Source: Kitasatospora sp. SolWspMP-SS2h
Lineage (GTDB): Bacteria; Actinomycetota; Actinomycetes; Streptomycetales; Streptomycetaceae
Direction: 5' to 3'
DNA length: 46,862 nucleotides
Assembly (NCBI RefSeq): GCF_003259315.1
Contig: NZ_QLLT01000040.1
Span: 1 to 46,862 of the forward strand
Below, piece by piece: positions 9,856 to 20,229 of the stretch. Each line of letters begins with the position of its first letter. Within the stretch, counting starts at the first letter, position 1. Position numbers and translations under genes: made by a program. The notes beneath the pieces were generated by a model. The model searched no databases. It saw only the letters and a program-made list of their open reading frames with translations, and was not told the DNA's origin.

Positions 9856-9869
9856 GTTCCACGTGGAAC
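9856..9869. promoter_or_regulatory. parS-like palindrome (candidate ParB site)
   Basis: GTTCCACGTGGAAC is a perfect 14-bp palindrome directly abutting the dedA/pyrE terminator. The consensus I know for Streptomyces parS is GTTTCACGTGAAAC; this copy differs by one symmetrical pair of bases and keeps the CACGTG core. Streptomyces parS sites cluster around oriC, often between genes, which would fit a core region like this one. It could also be an E-box-like chance palindrome. Confidence 0.5.
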
Positions 9870-9881
9870 GCGGAACGGGGC

Positions 9882-10418
9882 TCACAGCCCCAGGTCGTCC
9901 AGGGTGTACGCGGTGACGTACGGCAGGCCCGCCTCGGCGATCGCCGGGGCCGCGCCGCGCTCCACGATCACCGCGACGCCGACCACCTCGGCGCCCGCCT
10001 CGCGCAGCGCCTCCACGGCGGTCAGCACCGAGCCGCCGGTGGTCGAGGTGTCCTCCACCGCCAGCACCCGGCGGCCCTTCACGTCCGGGCCCTCGATCCG
10101 GCGCTGCAGGCCGTGCGCCTTGCCCGCCTTGCGGACCACGAACGCGTCCAGCTTGCGGCCGCGGGCCGCCGCCGCGTGCAGCATCGCCGCGGCCACCGGG
10201 TCGGCGCCCAGGGTCAGGCCGCCCACCGCGTCGAACTCCAGGTCCGCCGCCGCGTCCAGCATCACCGTGCCGACCAGCGGCGCAGCCTCCGCGTCCAGCG
10301 TGATCCGGCGCAGGTCGACGTAGTAGTCGGCCTCCCGGCCGGAGGAGAGGGTGACCTTGCCGTGCACGACGGCCTTGTCCTTGATCTGCGCCAGCAGGGC
10401 GTCCCGGTCGTTGCTCAT
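9882..10418 (-). CDS. pyrE: Orotate phosphoribosyltransferase
   Basis: A 178-residue type I phosphoribosyltransferase that makes OMP from orotate and PRPP in de novo pyrimidine synthesis. It shows the catalytic-loop segment VVRKAGKAHG with its lysines and the PRPP signature VLAVEDTSTTGGSVL. The start MSNDRDALLAQIKD is normal. It ends next to the bidirectional terminator and stands apart from other pyr genes in this window. Confidence 0.96.
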   Translation of the reverse strand: MSNDRDALLAQIKDKAVVHGKVTLSSGREADYYVDLRRITLDAEAAPLVGTVMLDAAADLEFDAVGGLTLGADPVAAAMLHAAAARGRKLDAFVVRKAGKAHGLQRRIEGPDVKGRRVLAVEDTSTTGGSVLTAVEALREAGAEVVGVAVIVERGAAPAIAEAGLPYVTAYTLDDLGL

Positions 10419-10452
10419 GGACAGCCAGCTTAGTGGGTGCCCACCGGGGCGC

Positions 10453-11334
10453 TCAGCGCCGCCGCAGGGCCCGGACCAGCACCACCGCGCCGCCGATCAG
10501 CGCGACCCCACCGCCGATCATCCACGGCAGCGCGTTGCGCTCGCCGACCGCGCCGGGCAGCAGCGTCGGCTCGGCGCCGCCCCAGCGGGAGGCCGCCCGG
10601 GCCCGGGCGCTGTGGGACGGCGGGGCGGGCGCGTACCGGCCGTGCGGCGGGGCGTGGTCGACCTCCTCGGCGGAGCGGCCGACAATGCTGCGCCGCACCG
10701 GGGCGCCCTCCTGGTCGTACCCGGGCTCGGGGCGGGAGGCGGCCGGCACCGGGGCGGGCAGGTCGTCCGCGTCGTCGAAGGAGATCAGGTCGGAGAGGTC
10801 GTCGTCGAGGTCCTGGCCGCGCTCGCGGTCGTCCAGGAAGACCACCGTCGCGCCGTCGGACGGGTCGTCGTCCGCCTCGTCGCCGTCCGGCCCGGCGGGT
10901 TCGGACAGCTCGGCGACCAGCGCCGCCACCGCCCGGTCGATCAGCCGGCGGCCGGTCGACTCCAGCGCCTCGGCCTCGAAACCGGCCAGCCGCCCGGAGG
11001 CGGTCAGCTCGGCGGCGAAGCGGATCGCGGTCTCGCCGGGGCGCTCGGCCAGGGTGATCCGCAGCCCGGCGGCCGCCGGGGCCGCGCCGCGGATCTCCTC
11101 GCCGCTCAGCCGCAGGGCGAGCGCACCGTCCCGCCAGCCGTCCACGGCCAGCCGGCCGGCGAAGGTGATGGTGGACCCGGCGACCCTGATCCTGAGCCGG
11201 CTGTCGGCCCCCGCGGGCGCGGACGCCGACGCGACCGCGCTCAGCCCCGGCACGCAGCGGGCCACCAGCTCGCGGTCCAGCAGCGCCTCCCGGACCACCT
11301 CGGCGGGCAGCGGGACGACAACCTCATGCTCCAT
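10453..11334 (-). CDS. SRPBCC/CoxG-like protein with C-terminal membrane anchor
   Basis: A 293-residue protein. Residues 1-145 form an SRPBCC ligand-binding fold (MEHEVVVPLPAEVVREALLD, RELVARCVPGL, ITFAGRLAVDGW), close to the CoxG-like polyketide-cyclase/dehydrase group. An acidic linker follows (about 150-190, rich in Asp), then a low-complexity stretch. The last residues form one hydrophobic helix (WMIGGGVALIGGAVVLV) ending in RALRRR, a tail anchor. This suggests a lipid- or hydrophobe-binding domain held at the membrane. It lies 34 nt upstream of pyrE on the same strand and may be cotranscribed with it. The substrate is unknown. Confidence 0.75.
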   Translation of the reverse strand: MEHEVVVPLPAEVVREALLDRELVARCVPGLSAVASASAPAGADSRLRIRVAGSTITFAGRLAVDGWRDGALALRLSGEEIRGAAPAAAGLRITLAERPGETAIRFAAELTASGRLAGFEAEALESTGRRLIDRAVAALVAELSEPAGPDGDEADDDPSDGATVVFLDDRERGQDLDDDLSDLISFDDADDLPAPVPAASRPEPGYDQEGAPVRRSIVGRSAEEVDHAPPHGRYAPAPPSHSARARAASRWGGAEPTLLPGAVGERNALPWMIGGGVALIGGAVVLVRALRRR

Positions 11335-11483
11335 ACCGGCGAGCCTACCGACCGCCCGCCGCCGTGCCGAGCCCTCCACGCGAAGCCGGGCCGACCAACC
11401 CGCCAATGGACGCACCGCGCCCCGGCCCCGGCCGCCCCCGCCGCCCGGCGGGCGCGGCGAACTCCCCGGCCGGTCGGGCGGGT

Positions 11484-13181
11484 TCAGGGCCCCAGCAGGG
11501 TGTGCGGCGGCGGCAGCGGGGACGGGCGGCCGGCCGCCAGCCGAGCCTCGGCGGCCCGCAGCGCGGGCACCGTCAGCGAGCGCGGGGCCGGGGCGTCCGG
11601 GGCCAGGCCCAGCGCGGGGGCGGTCCGGGCGGCCAGCAGGAAGGCCGCCGCCGGGCCGGACCCCCCGCAGTCCTCGGCGGCCGGCGCGCCGGCCTGGTAG
11701 GCGACGGCCGACAGGCCCGCCGCGGCCAGCCCGGACTCGGTCGCCCACAGCCCGCCGGCCGGGGCGTCCGGCGCCCCGCCGCGGACCGCCAGCCGGCCCC
11801 CGGGGGCCAGCCGCCCGGCGGCCAGGCCGAAGAACTCCAGGGAGCGGTACTTGCCGCCCACGGCCCCGCCGTCCAGGTCCGAGACGATCACGTCGAACCG
11901 CTCGGCGGACCCGCGCAGCCAGCCCATCGGCTCGGCCTGCACCAGCCGCACCCGCGGGTCGTCGAAGGAGTGCTCGGTGAGCGCGGCGAACGCGGCGTCC
12001 CGGCGGGCCAGCGCGGGCAGCTGAGCGTCCCGCTCCACCACCAGCACGCTGCGCACCGCCGGGTGCCGCAGCACCTCGCGCAGCGCCAGGCCGTCGCCGC
12101 CCAGCACCAGCACCCGGCCGCTCGGCCCGGCCGCCAGCGCGGGGCGCACCAACGCCTCGTGGTCGCGGTACTCGTCGGGGCCGCAGACCGCCAGCCGGCC
12201 GTCCAGGAACAGCTCCAGCGGCGGCGCGGCGCGCTGCGCGGGCACCCGGGGCGCGGCGTCCGCGCCGCCGGTCAGCACGATCTCCTGGTAGCGGCTCTGG
12301 GCGGCGAACCGGATCGGGCCGCCGTACAGCGCGTGCCGGGCGGCGCGCTCGATCGCCCCGGTGCAGGCGGCGGCCAGCGCGAGCAGGGCGAGCACCAGGC
12401 CGCAGCCGGTCCACAGCAGCAGCCGGGTGCGCGGGGCGGGCTCGGCGCGGAACAGCCAGAGCACCACGGCGGCGCCCGCCACCGCGTTCACCGCGCCGGT
12501 CAGCAGCGCCCCGGCGACCTGGCCGAGCGCGGGCAGCAGGACGAACGGGAAGGCCAGGCCGCCGATCAGCGCGCCCACGTAGTCGGCGGCGAACAGATCG
12601 GCGACGGCGCGGCCGGCGTGCTCCTGCCGGATCCGCTGGATCAGCGTCATCAGCAGCGGGATCTCCGCGCCGATCAGCAGGCCGATCAGCACGGTGGTGG
12701 CGATCAGCGCCACCAGGGTGGCGCGCGGCTGGTGCAGCCAGGCCCAGCCGCAGTACAGGGCGAGCGCGGACAGGCCGCCGACCAGGGAGAGCGCGTACTC
12801 GACCAGGGCGAAGGAGGTGGCCGGGCGGCGGGTGAGGCCCTTGGCGAGCAGCGAGCCGACGCCCATCGCGAACACCATCACCGACAGCACCACGGAGGTC
12901 TGGGTGACCGAGTCGCCCAGCAGGTAGCCGCCGAGGGCGACCAGTTCGAGTTCGTACACCAGGCCGCAGGCCGCGCAGACGAAGGCGGCCAGCAACACCA
13001 GGACCCGGGCCGGGCCGGGGGCCAGCGCCGGCCGTATGGCGCCGCCGGCCCGGACCGCGCCCCCGGGGCCCGTGGCGCGGGGGGCGGCGGGCCGGGAGTC
13101 GGCCGCGGGCGGGGACGGGGTCGGCGGCGAGGTGGCGTCCGGACCCGGCTGCGCGGGTCGTCCGACCGGGTGGTTGATCAT
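11484..13181 (-). CDS. Membrane protein with spermidine synthase-like domain
   Basis: A 565-residue protein. After a Pro/Ala-rich N-terminus it has about seven transmembrane helices (roughly residues 58-290), then a cytosolic Rossmann-type domain similar to polyamine aminopropyltransferases (VLVLGGDGLALREVL, VLVVERDAQL, DPRVRLVQAEPMGWL, FDVIVSDLDGG). Compared with classical spermidine synthases, the DxPDP-type gate after the second Asp reads SDLDGGAVG, so substrate use may differ or be lost. Membrane-fused SpeE-like proteins are widespread in actinobacteria, with no firm function known to me. It begins near a divergent low-complexity stretch; no operon partner is obvious. Confidence 0.8.
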   Translation of the reverse strand: MINHPVGRPAQPGPDATSPPTPSPPAADSRPAAPRATGPGGAVRAGGAIRPALAPGPARVLVLLAAFVCAACGLVYELELVALGGYLLGDSVTQTSVVLSVMVFAMGVGSLLAKGLTRRPATSFALVEYALSLVGGLSALALYCGWAWLHQPRATLVALIATTVLIGLLIGAEIPLLMTLIQRIRQEHAGRAVADLFAADYVGALIGGLAFPFVLLPALGQVAGALLTGAVNAVAGAAVVLWLFRAEPAPRTRLLLWTGCGLVLALLALAAACTGAIERAARHALYGGPIRFAAQSRYQEIVLTGGADAAPRVPAQRAAPPLELFLDGRLAVCGPDEYRDHEALVRPALAAGPSGRVLVLGGDGLALREVLRHPAVRSVLVVERDAQLPALARRDAAFAALTEHSFDDPRVRLVQAEPMGWLRGSAERFDVIVSDLDGGAVGGKYRSLEFFGLAAGRLAPGGRLAVRGGAPDAPAGGLWATESGLAAAGLSAVAYQAGAPAAEDCGGSGPAAAFLLAARTAPALGLAPDAPAPRSLTVPALRAAEARLAAGRPSPLPPPHTLLGP

Positions 13182-13260
13182 GAATGAACGCTAGGCGAGA
13201 GCCCGGGTGAATGGCTGCGCCCATCCGGGGGACAGGGCGGGGTGCCGGATTGACGTCCGG

Positions 13261-13911
13261 TCACCAGCCGACCTGCGCCGCTCCCACCGGTCCACCCGCC
13301 GCCGCACCCACCGCCCCTGCCGCCGTTCCCGCCGTTCCCATCGCCGCTCCTGCCGCACCCACCGCCGCGAGCAGGCCGTCGCCGGGCAGCGAGAGCGAGG
13401 AGCGGGTGCACACCAGCCGGCCCTCCTGCGGGTAGGCGTGCCACGTCCGCCAGTGCACCCGGCGGTCCTCGCAGTGCGCGACGAGGGCGGTGAACGCGCT
13501 CGGATCGCCGGGGAAGACGCCCGCCAGTGCCCGCGGGTGCCCCTCGACCAGGGCCAGCAGCTCCTGGGCGCGGGCCTCGAACACGTACGGCGGCAGCTCC
13601 TCGATCCGGGCGGCGAACTCGTACTCCCAGCCGGCCACCTGTTCCGCGACCCGGGCCGGCAGCGGGGTGCGGCGGCCCGGCAGGCAGGCCACCGTCTCCA
13701 GGCAGTCGCCCGGGCCGGCCGCCAGCACCACCTGGTGCGAGGCGCCCAGCAGCCGCAGCTGGAGGGTGCCCCGAAGGCCGTCCGGGGCACCGCAGGCGCC
13801 GTCGAGTCTGAGGTCGCGGACGGCCAGCGCGGGCAGCGGTTCGCCGCCCAGCTGCCAGGCCAGGTCGCCGGCGCGGGTGTCCGTGTAGGAGGTCTGCAGG
13901 GTGGTGAGCAT
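13261..13911 (-). CDS. DUF2617 family protein
   Basis: A 216-residue protein beginning MLTTLQTSYTDTRAGDLAWQLGGEPLP and belonging to DUF2617, a family conserved in streptomycetes with no assigned function. Residues 1-185 are globular (HQVVLAAGPGDCLETVACLPG, WRTWHAYPQEGRLVCTRSSL). The last 30 or so residues are a degenerate Ala/Gly repeat (GAAGAAMGTAGTAAGAVG), probably disordered and of slippage origin. It is on the same strand as the spermidine-synthase-like gene, 79 nt upstream of it. Confidence 0.75.
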   Translation of the reverse strand: MLTTLQTSYTDTRAGDLAWQLGGEPLPALAVRDLRLDGACGAPDGLRGTLQLRLLGASHQVVLAAGPGDCLETVACLPGRRTPLPARVAEQVAGWEYEFAARIEELPPYVFEARAQELLALVEGHPRALAGVFPGDPSAFTALVAHCEDRRVHWRTWHAYPQEGRLVCTRSSLSLPGDGLLAAVGAAGAAMGTAGTAAGAVGAAAGGPVGAAQVGW

Positions 13912-14283
13912 GCTCGGCTCCGCGTTTCAGCTCCGTGCGCGCCCCCTGCGACCGGAGTCCGCCCTCGTCCTTGAGGTTTCCAGACTGTCCGATCCGGGGC
14001 GCTGCCGACCGTGGAAGGAAGGATTCCGGCTGGAGATTCAGCAGCAGAGAAGCACGAATTCTCCGGGTCCGTCAGGGATTTACCCATGTTTGGCACGCAT
14101 TCACCGTTCTGGGGCCCGTGCCCGACTGGGTGTGATCGGTCCCGGGTTGTACTCTGCCCACCGCACTCCCCCGCGCGGGGACCACGCGCCGTGCACGCCG
14201 GTGGCGCGCTCCGCCCGCGCCCGCTCCCACCGCGGCCCACCCGCCCCGCCGCACCCCGACCGCACCGGCCCCGGGCACGCGAA
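13912..14283. other. Intergenic region without recognised gene
   Basis: About 370 bp with no ORF that looks coding on either strand. It is less GC-rich around 14030-14110 and probably contains the promoter of the DUF2617 gene (minus strand). I see no RNA gene or repeat here. Confidence 0.5.
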
Positions 14284-14318
14284 GGCCCCGGTGGCGCGGC
14301 ACCGCCGCCACCGGGGCC
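14284..14318 (-). terminator. Terminator of the aminotransferase gene
   Basis: Perfect 13-bp arms (14284-14296 and 14306-14318) with a 9-nt loop lie immediately past the aminotransferase stop codon. Confidence 0.7.
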
Positions 14319-14330
14319 GGACGCGCTCCG

Positions 14331-15500
14331 CTACCCGTCGCGCAGGCCGCGCAGCCGGGAGACCGCCTCCTCCAGCACCTCCACCCGCTTGCAGAAGGCG
14401 AACCGGACCTGGCTGCGCCCGGCCTCGGCGTCGTCGTAGAAGACGGCGTTCGGGATGGCGACCACCCCGCAGCGCTCGGGCAGGGCCCGGCAGAACTCGA
14501 TGCCGTCCTTCTCGCCCAGCGGAGTGATGTCGGTGGTGACGAAGTACGTGCCCTGCGGCTCGAAGACCCGGAACCCGGCCGCGGCGAGCCCCCGGGCGAG
14601 CAGGTCGCGCTTGCGGTGCAGGTCGGCCCGGAAGTCCGCGTAGTAGCCGTCGGGCAGTCGCAGGGCCTCGGCGACGGCGTACTGGAACGGGCCCGCCGAG
14701 ACGTAGGTGAGGTACTGCTTGGCGGTGCGGACGGCGGAGACCAGGGCGGGCGCGCCGGTCACCCAGCCGACCTTCCAGCCGGTGAAGGAGAAGGTCTTGC
14801 CGGCGGAGGAGATCGCCACGGTGCGCTCGCGCATGCCGGGCAGGGCGGCCAGCGGGTGGTGGGCACCGGTGAAGACCAGGTGTTCGTAGACCTCGTCGGT
14901 GACCACCAACAGGTCGTGTTCGAGGGCGAGTTCGGCGATCCCGGCCAGTTCCTCGGGGGTGAGCACGGTGCCGGTAGGGTTGTGCGGGGTGTTGACGAGC
15001 AGCAGCCGGGTGCGCGGGGTGATCAGCGCCCGCAGCTCGTCCAGGTCGGGCCGGAAGGCCGGGGCGCGCAGGGTGAGCGGGACGCGGACGGCGCCCGCCA
15101 TCGCGATGCAGGCGGCGTAGGAGTCGTAGAACGGTTCGAAGGCGATCACCTCGTCGCCCGGCTCCAGCAGCGCGAGCATGGCGGCGGCGATCGCCTCGGT
15201 GGCCCCGGCGGTCACCAGCACCTCGGTGTCCGGGTCGTACGCCAGCCCGTAGAACCGCTCCTGGTGCTCCGCGACCGCCCGTCGCAGCTCGGGCACGCCC
15301 GGCCCCGGCGGGTACTGGTTGCCGTGGCCCTCCCGCAGCGCCCGGATGGCGGCCTCCCGGACCTCCTCGGGCCCGTCGGTGTCCGGGAAGCCCTGCCCGA
15401 GGTTGATCGAGCCGGTGGCGGTGGCCAGCGCGGACATCTCGGCGAAGATCGTCGTCCCCATGCCCGCCAGCCGGCGGTTCAGCAGCGGCCTGGTGCTCAT
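14331..15500 (-). CDS. PLP-dependent class I/II aminotransferase
   Basis: A 389-residue fold-type I aminotransferase. It shows the ligand blocks INLGQGFPD, NQYPPGPGVPELR, TAGATEAIAA (phosphate/PLP ring), NTPHNPTGTVL, VTDEVYEHL (PLP-binding Asp) and SSAGKTFSFTGWKVGW with the Schiff-base Lys235. The pattern fits the subgroup annotated as methionine/kynurenine aminotransferase or N-succinyldiaminopimelate aminotransferase (DapC-like). I recall the streptomycete orthologue being annotated DapC, which would place it in lysine/peptidoglycan precursor synthesis, but the substrate cannot be fixed from sequence. A strong terminator follows it. Confidence 0.88.
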   Translation of the reverse strand: MSTRPLLNRRLAGMGTTIFAEMSALATATGSINLGQGFPDTDGPEEVREAAIRALREGHGNQYPPGPGVPELRRAVAEHQERFYGLAYDPDTEVLVTAGATEAIAAAMLALLEPGDEVIAFEPFYDSYAACIAMAGAVRVPLTLRAPAFRPDLDELRALITPRTRLLLVNTPHNPTGTVLTPEELAGIAELALEHDLLVVTDEVYEHLVFTGAHHPLAALPGMRERTVAISSAGKTFSFTGWKVGWVTGAPALVSAVRTAKQYLTYVSAGPFQYAVAEALRLPDGYYADFRADLHRKRDLLARGLAAAGFRVFEPQGTYFVTTDITPLGEKDGIEFCRALPERCGVVAIPNAVFYDDAEAGRSQVRFAFCKRVEVLEEAVSRLRGLRDG

Positions 15501-15628
15501 CGGTGGCTCCTCACAGACGGTGGTCGGGCCTCATCATCCAGGCACCCGCGGTGGACGCCAAGGGCCCTCAGCCCGGGAGCGCCCGGGGGTGTGCGCGGGG
15601 GCGGCCCCCGGCGGGGTGGGCGGTCGTG

Positions 15629-15670
15629 CGGACGGGCCCGCCGCCCGGGTGGGGGTGGCGGGCCCGTCCG
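15629..15670 (-). terminator. Terminator of the YbjN-domain gene
   Basis: Perfect 14-bp arms (15629-15642 and 15657-15670) lie just past the stop at 15690 on the minus strand. Confidence 0.7.
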
Positions 15671-15689
15671 GGGCGCTGCGGGGAGGGGC

Positions 15690-16253
15690 TCAGGCCTCGT
15701 CGGCCGGGCCGTCCTCGGGGGCGGCGTCGCCGTCGGCGTCCTTGGCCTGCTCGCCGAGCTGCTCGACCATCCACTGCTCGAAGCCGACCGCGGCCTGGGT
15801 CCAGTTGGCGGTGGTGCCGACGAAGTACTCCAGGTTGACGCCGTTGCCGACGATCATCTGGGACTCACCGATCAGCCGGACCACGCCGTCGTCGTGGGTG
15901 TGGGTGTAGACCTTGGGCCACAGGGTCTCGCGGTTCCACTCGTCGATCAGGGCGAGGATCTCGGGCTTCTGCTCCAGCGGGAACGGGCGGTCGTAGAACG
16001 CGCGGACCGCGAACAGCTCCTTGTGGTCGCCGCGGAACATGTAGTAGACGCGGAAGTTCTCCCAGGGGGCGGTGAGGTCGCCCTCCTCGTCCACCACGTG
16101 CTTGAGCTGCATCTGGTCGAGCAGCTGGGCGACCAGGTCCTGGTTCGGGACGATCACCGGCGGCGGCCCGGCCGGAGCGCCACCGGGCTGGCCGCCGCCC
16201 TGCGGCGGCTGCGGCAGGCCGAAGGACGGGATGGACGACGGGTCGATGCTCAC
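15690..16253 (-). CDS. YbjN domain-containing protein
   Basis: A 187-residue acidic protein. After a Pro/Gly-rich N-terminus (residues 1-35) comes a YbjN/type-III-chaperone-like domain (QMQLKHVVDEEGDLTAPWEN, YYMFRGDHKELFAVRAFYD, NGVNLEYFVGTTANW). The tail is rich in Asp and Glu. The fold resembles secretion chaperones, but actinobacterial members have no established partner. The GTG start (VSIDPSSIPSFG) was preferred over an upstream Met because AAAGGGA lies about 9 nt before it. Confidence 0.8.
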   Translation of the reverse strand: MSIDPSSIPSFGLPQPPQGGGQPGGAPAGPPPVIVPNQDLVAQLLDQMQLKHVVDEEGDLTAPWENFRVYYMFRGDHKELFAVRAFYDRPFPLEQKPEILALIDEWNRETLWPKVYTHTHDDGVVRLIGESQMIVGNGVNLEYFVGTTANWTQAAVGFEQWMVEQLGEQAKDADGDAAPEDGPADEA

Positions 16254-16402
16254 GGGGATGTCCCTTTCACGGTGCACGGTCGGCTGCCGATGGGGGGCCG
16301 CCTCTCCTGGTCTCCATCCTGCCTCATTCGGGGCCAGCGGCACAGGGTGCACTCCGCCGCGTGATCATGTCCCCGCCGACCGCGGCGCGGCCGGCGCGGG
16401 CC

Positions 16403-16435
16403 GGTGGGCGGGGCCCGGGCGGGACCCCGCCCACC
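16403..16435 (-). terminator. Terminator of clpB
   Basis: Perfect 11-bp arms (16403-16413 and 16425-16435) with an 11-nt loop lie 10 nt past the clpB stop codon. Confidence 0.7.
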
Positions 16436-16444
16436 GACGGGGCG

Positions 16445-19048
<2,604 letters not shown>

Positions 19049-19109
19049 TGCGGGCGTACCCCTCTCGTCTCGGGACTGGTACGAGTCTGATGAGTACAGC
19101 ATGCACTAA

Positions 19110-19130
19110 GTTGAGTGTATTCCGCTCAGG
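19110..19130 (-). promoter_or_regulatory. HAIR operator (HspR site) upstream of clpB
   Basis: The sequence GTTGAGT-N7-GCTCAGG matches the HspR-associated inverted repeat CTTGAGT-N7-ACTCAAG at 11 of 14 arm positions. It lies about 60-80 bp upstream of the clpB start. Known HspR biology (repression of dnaK, clpB and lon in Streptomyces) and the hspR gene about 10 kb away support the assignment. Confidence 0.85.
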
Positions 19131-19169
19131 TTTTACGAAGGGTTTCCGCTCAGTACGGCCGGACGGGCG

Positions 19170-19199
19170 GTCCGGCCGCTCCGCTCAGCCCGGCCGGAC
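19170..19199 (-). terminator. Terminator of the lysR-type gene
   Basis: Perfect 9-bp arms (19170-19178 and 19191-19199) lie 31 nt past the LysR stop codon, between it and the clpB promoter. Confidence 0.5.
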
Positions 19200-19229
19200 G
19201 GAGCCGCCCGGCCCCTCCTGCCCCCGCGT

Positions 19230-20159
19230 TCAGCCCTTCCGGACGCCCCGGCCCGGCCCGGGCGCCCGGGTCAGCCCCAGCAGCTCGCGGGCCGGCCCGG
19301 CCGGGCGCTGGCCGGCCGGCCAGACCGCGCGCAGCGGGCGCTGCAGCTCCAGCCCGGCCAGCGGCACGGCGACCAGCCGGCGGGTGGCCAGTTCCTCGGT
19401 CACCGCCAGCTCGCTCAGGCAGACCGGGCCCGCGCCGGTCATCGCGGCCGCCTTCAGCGCCGTCGAGGAGGCCAGCTCCAGCCGGGGCGCGGCCGGGCCG
19501 CCGTACGGGGCCAGCGCCTCCTCCAGCACCTCCCGGGTGCCGGAGCCGACCTCGCGCAGCACCAGCGGGGTGGCCGCCAGCTCGGCGCCGGTGACCGGGG
19601 TGCGGCGGCGGGCCCAGCGGTGCTCGGGGGAGACCACCACCACCAGCCGGTCGGCGGCCACCACCGCGCCGGACAGGCCGGGCGGGGTGGAGGTGCCCTC
19701 GACGAAGCCCAGGTCGGCCTCGCCGGCCAGCACCTGGGCGGCGACGTCGTGCGAGTTCGCGGTGCGCAGCGTGACGGCGGTGCCCGGGATGGCCTCGTTC
19801 AGGGCCAGCAGCCAGCCCGGCATCAGGTACTCGGCGACGGTCAGGCTGGCCACCACCCGCAGCCGGGCGTCCCGGCGGCCGCGCAGCGCGTCGATCCCGG
19901 CGTCCAGCGCCTGGGCGGCCTCGACCACCTGCCGGGCCCACTCGACCACCAGCCGGCCCGCCTCGGTGGGCCGGGAGCCGCGCGGCGAGCGCTCCAGCAG
20001 CGGCACCCCGATCTGCCGTTCCATGCCCTTGATCCGGGCGCTGGCGGCGGGCTGGCTGACGCCCAGTTCGGCGGCGGCCCGCCCGACGCTGCCCAGCCGG
20101 GCCACGGCGAGCAGCAGCTCCAGGGCGCCGAGTTCCGGGACGTGCGGGGAGAGAGCCAT
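19230..20159 (-). CDS. LysR-family transcriptional regulator
   Basis: A 309-residue LysR-type regulator. The N-terminal winged HTH spans residues about 10-70 (LLLAVARLGSVGRAAAELGVSQPAASARIKGMERQIGVPLLERSPRG), followed by the effector-binding Rossmann-like domain (LRVVASLTVAEYLMPGWL, ADLGFVEGTS, VVVVSPEHRWA). It is divergent from the TDT transporter gene, with 70 bp between the starts, the usual layout for a LysR regulator that controls its neighbour and itself. The effector is unknown. Confidence 0.92.
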   Translation of the reverse strand: MALSPHVPELGALELLLAVARLGSVGRAAAELGVSQPAASARIKGMERQIGVPLLERSPRGSRPTEAGRLVVEWARQVVEAAQALDAGIDALRGRRDARLRVVASLTVAEYLMPGWLLALNEAIPGTAVTLRTANSHDVAAQVLAGEADLGFVEGTSTPPGLSGAVVAADRLVVVVSPEHRWARRRTPVTGAELAATPLVLREVGSGTREVLEEALAPYGGPAAPRLELASSTALKAAAMTGAGPVCLSELAVTEELATRRLVAVPLAGLELQRPLRAVWPAGQRPAGPARELLGLTRAPGPGRGVRKG

Positions 20160-20167
20160 AGGCCCAG

Positions 20168-20183
20168 GCTATGTCCTCATAGC
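20168..20183. promoter_or_regulatory. Inverted repeat in the lysR / TDT divergent promoter
   Basis: GCTATG-TCCT-CATAGC has perfect 6-bp arms and sits 9 bp upstream of the lysR start, within the 70-bp region between divergent genes. It is AT-richer than its surroundings. It is the best candidate for the LysR operator, although the spacing differs by one base from the classic T-N11-A. Confidence 0.5.
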
Positions 20184-20229
20184 GGGCGGCTCGCTACCGC
20201 CGTCCCGCCCGCGCGGGGACGGTGGAGGC

